NCBI GenBank assembly: GCA_016763815.1
Contig: JAESTB010000356.1
Location: forward strand, 1-6,925
DNA from: Arenicella sp.
GTDB taxonomy: Bacteria; Pseudomonadota; Gammaproteobacteria; Arenicellales; Arenicellaceae
Direction: 5' to 3'
DNA: 6,925 nt
Shown: positions 5,953 to 6,925 of the stretch, piece by piece
Position numbering within the stretch: position 1 is the stretch's first letter
Layout of the letters: each line of letters opens with the position of its first letter
Translations under genes and position numbers: made by a program
Notes under the pieces: generated by a model
Database searches by the model: none
Seen by the model: the letters and a program-made list of their open reading frames with translations, nothing else
What the model was told of the DNA's origin: nothing

Positions 5953-6297
5953 TTGTCTCCCAGTATAAATGATCCTTTTACTGCAATAAGCTGTATAGAG
6001 TGGTTGGGGAATGCGGTTAGCAATGCTATAAATCGATCGACTCGCTCGGCTGAGTTGCTAGATCAGAATGAGGCTGTACGCCTTTTTATGCCAATATTTG
6101 GACTTGCCGAACTTTCTGAACACATTTTTGGGCTGCTTAGGCCATACGAGGCTAACGATGTAAGCACACTGTCATGTTCAACTAACACTTTGCATGAGAA
6201 AATATAAGGTCAACATGCCAAACTCTATTTAGTCGAATCACGTGCTGTCCTAGCGAGCAAAATCTTGAGCGATTATCTAATAGTTATTCATTTTTAA
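5953..6297 (+). pseudogene. remnant of a DUF2254 membrane protein (C-terminal part only)
   Basis: The translated stretch starts with LSPSINDPFTAISCIEWLG, the hallmark of the cytosolic C-terminal part of DUF2254 proteins (usually LSP-x-INDPFTA-x-x-C-I/L-x-x-LG). RLFMPIFGLAELSEHIFGLLRPY then fits the family's 'RL-P-FAEL---F--IR-Y' pattern. Complete DUF2254 proteins have about 400 or more residues with N-terminal membrane helices; none of that is found upstream in any frame. An in-frame TAA at 6205-6207 interrupts the sequence. Beyond it the same frame continues to 6295-6297 with HAKLYLVESRAVLASKIL, which resembles the family's final helix. Read as an intact ORF it would be an 84-aa protein from a TTG, without a ribosome binding site. 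A decayed gene is the better explanation. The family match is by recognition of motifs. Confidence 0.6.
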
Positions 6298-6327
6298 ATA
6301 AAACCATTTAGTGGCTCGTCGTATTTC

Positions 6328-6925
6328 ATGTTCGTCAAAACAAAGAAACTTATTGTCATCGGCGTTTACTTGCTATTGTGCCTGAGCGTTGCATTTGCAA
6401 CCGCAGAGGCAACTACTAGCTCTGCCGTTACAGCGACTAAAACAAGTAACCCTTCTAGAGTAGAGCTCTCGTTTGTTGGTGTCGATGGCGAAATTTTGAA
6501 TAACATTAAACAGCATGTACGTTTGCATGAACGTTTAAAAGATCCAACTCCGCTTTCGAGCGGTGAGCGGCGCAGGCTCAAGGGACGCATACCAAAGGAA
6601 ATACAAGAAGCTATTCAACCGTTTGGCTATTACCTCGCAACAGTGACCTTAATGCCGGTCGAATCTGTCACCAAGCTAGTTTATAAAATCGAGCTAAATC
6701 AGCCTGTCGTTATAGATAACCTTTCGCTGGTGATTAAGGGCCGCCCTATACAAAAAGCACATTTTCAGACTTGGTTAGCCAATTATTCTTTAAAAGTAGG
6801 GCAGGTTCTGGAGCAGGAAAAATACGAGCAAGATAAAAAAACGCTATTGGCGAGAGCTCTGAGGCTCGGGTATTTCGATGGCGAACTTGTTCGCAGTGAG
6901 ATGCTGATAAATGAAGCTCGCACTA
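6328..6925 (+). CDS. tamA: autotransporter assembly factor TamA (N-terminal part, cut by window edge)
   Basis: TamA is an Omp85-family outer-membrane protein which, with inner-membrane TamB, helps insert autotransporters and move lipids between envelope membranes. The frame is open from ATG 6328 to the right edge (199 codons), with an in-frame stop just upstream at 6295. A signal peptide is clear: KTKK at 4-7, a hydrophobic core at about 8-23, and a probable cut near AFA (24) or ATA (26). The first POTRA domain, at about 44-125, contains VELSFVGVDGEILNNI and RRRLKGRIPKEIQEAIQPFGYY. The second starts at about 126, with LKVGQVLEQEKYEQDK and LLARALRLGYFDGELVRSE, very typical of TamA. The remaining POTRA domain and beta barrel, and probably tamB, should lie to the right. 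No strong Shine-Dalgarno or promoter is visible in the AT-rich 30 bp ahead of it. Confidence 0.9.
   Translation, partial: MFVKTKKLIVIGVYLLLCLSVAFATAEATTSSAVTATKTSNPSRVELSFVGVDGEILNNIKQHVRLHERLKDPTPLSSGERRRLKGRIPKEIQEAIQPFGYYLATVTLMPVESVTKLVYKIELNQPVVIDNLSLVIKGRPIQKAHFQTWLANYSLKVGQVLEQEKYEQDKKTLLARALRLGYFDGELVRSEMLINEART

Noticed and set aside
6366..6590. 74-aa minus-strand open frame
   Set aside because: It lies wholly opposite the N-terminal coding part of tamA, which has a signal peptide and POTRA sequence.

Overview
The window looks like part of a gammaproteobacterial chromosome of moderate GC. The ClpA, PurM, PurN, Hda and TamA sequences are all of the proteobacterial/gammaproteobacterial type. 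Hda with an N-terminal clamp-binding motif, and the order DUF3108-purN-purM facing CDP-alcohol phosphatidyltransferase-hda, are familiar from marine and environmental gammaproteobacteria. The genus cannot be named from this sequence alone. Most of the window is core genome.

Layout. (1) Positions 1-677 hold the 3' end of clpA, the unfoldase of the ClpAP protease. (2) A gap of about 125 bp follows, with a GC-containing hairpin, a candidate promoter and a perfect 29-bp palindrome, and then a nitrilase-superfamily gene (802-1758). (3) Convergent to it is a minus-strand operon read from right to left: purM (4322-3279), purN (3247-2558) and a secreted DUF3108 protein (2513-1776). (4) A divergent control region at about 4323-4486 carries two back-to-back promoter candidates with overlapping -35 boxes inside an ATTGG-N11-CCAAT dyad. 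(5) Rightward from it run a CDP-alcohol phosphatidyltransferase (4487-5044) and hda (5115-5807). (6) Positions 5808-6327 contain no intact gene. They hold a cluster of short palindromes with a weak terminator-like hairpin (5857-5937), followed by the decayed C-terminal end of a DUF2254 membrane protein (5953-6297). (7) From 6328 to the right edge is the start of tamA, an outer-membrane assembly factor, cut off by the window.

How the genes work together. PurN and PurM catalyse steps 3 and 5 of de novo purine synthesis and are co-transcribed; the DUF3108 protein is a frequent but unexplained partner. Hda, with the DNA clamp, stimulates hydrolysis of ATP bound to DnaA and so limits replication initiation. 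The upstream phosphatidyltransferase makes a phospholipid, probably an acidic one. ClpA and TamA belong to protein quality control and outer-membrane biogenesis.

I found no new multi-gene system. The parts that known genes do not explain are the perfect palindrome abutting the nitrilase start codon, the shared divergent promoter dyad, the structured DNA after hda, and the DUF2254 gene remnant.
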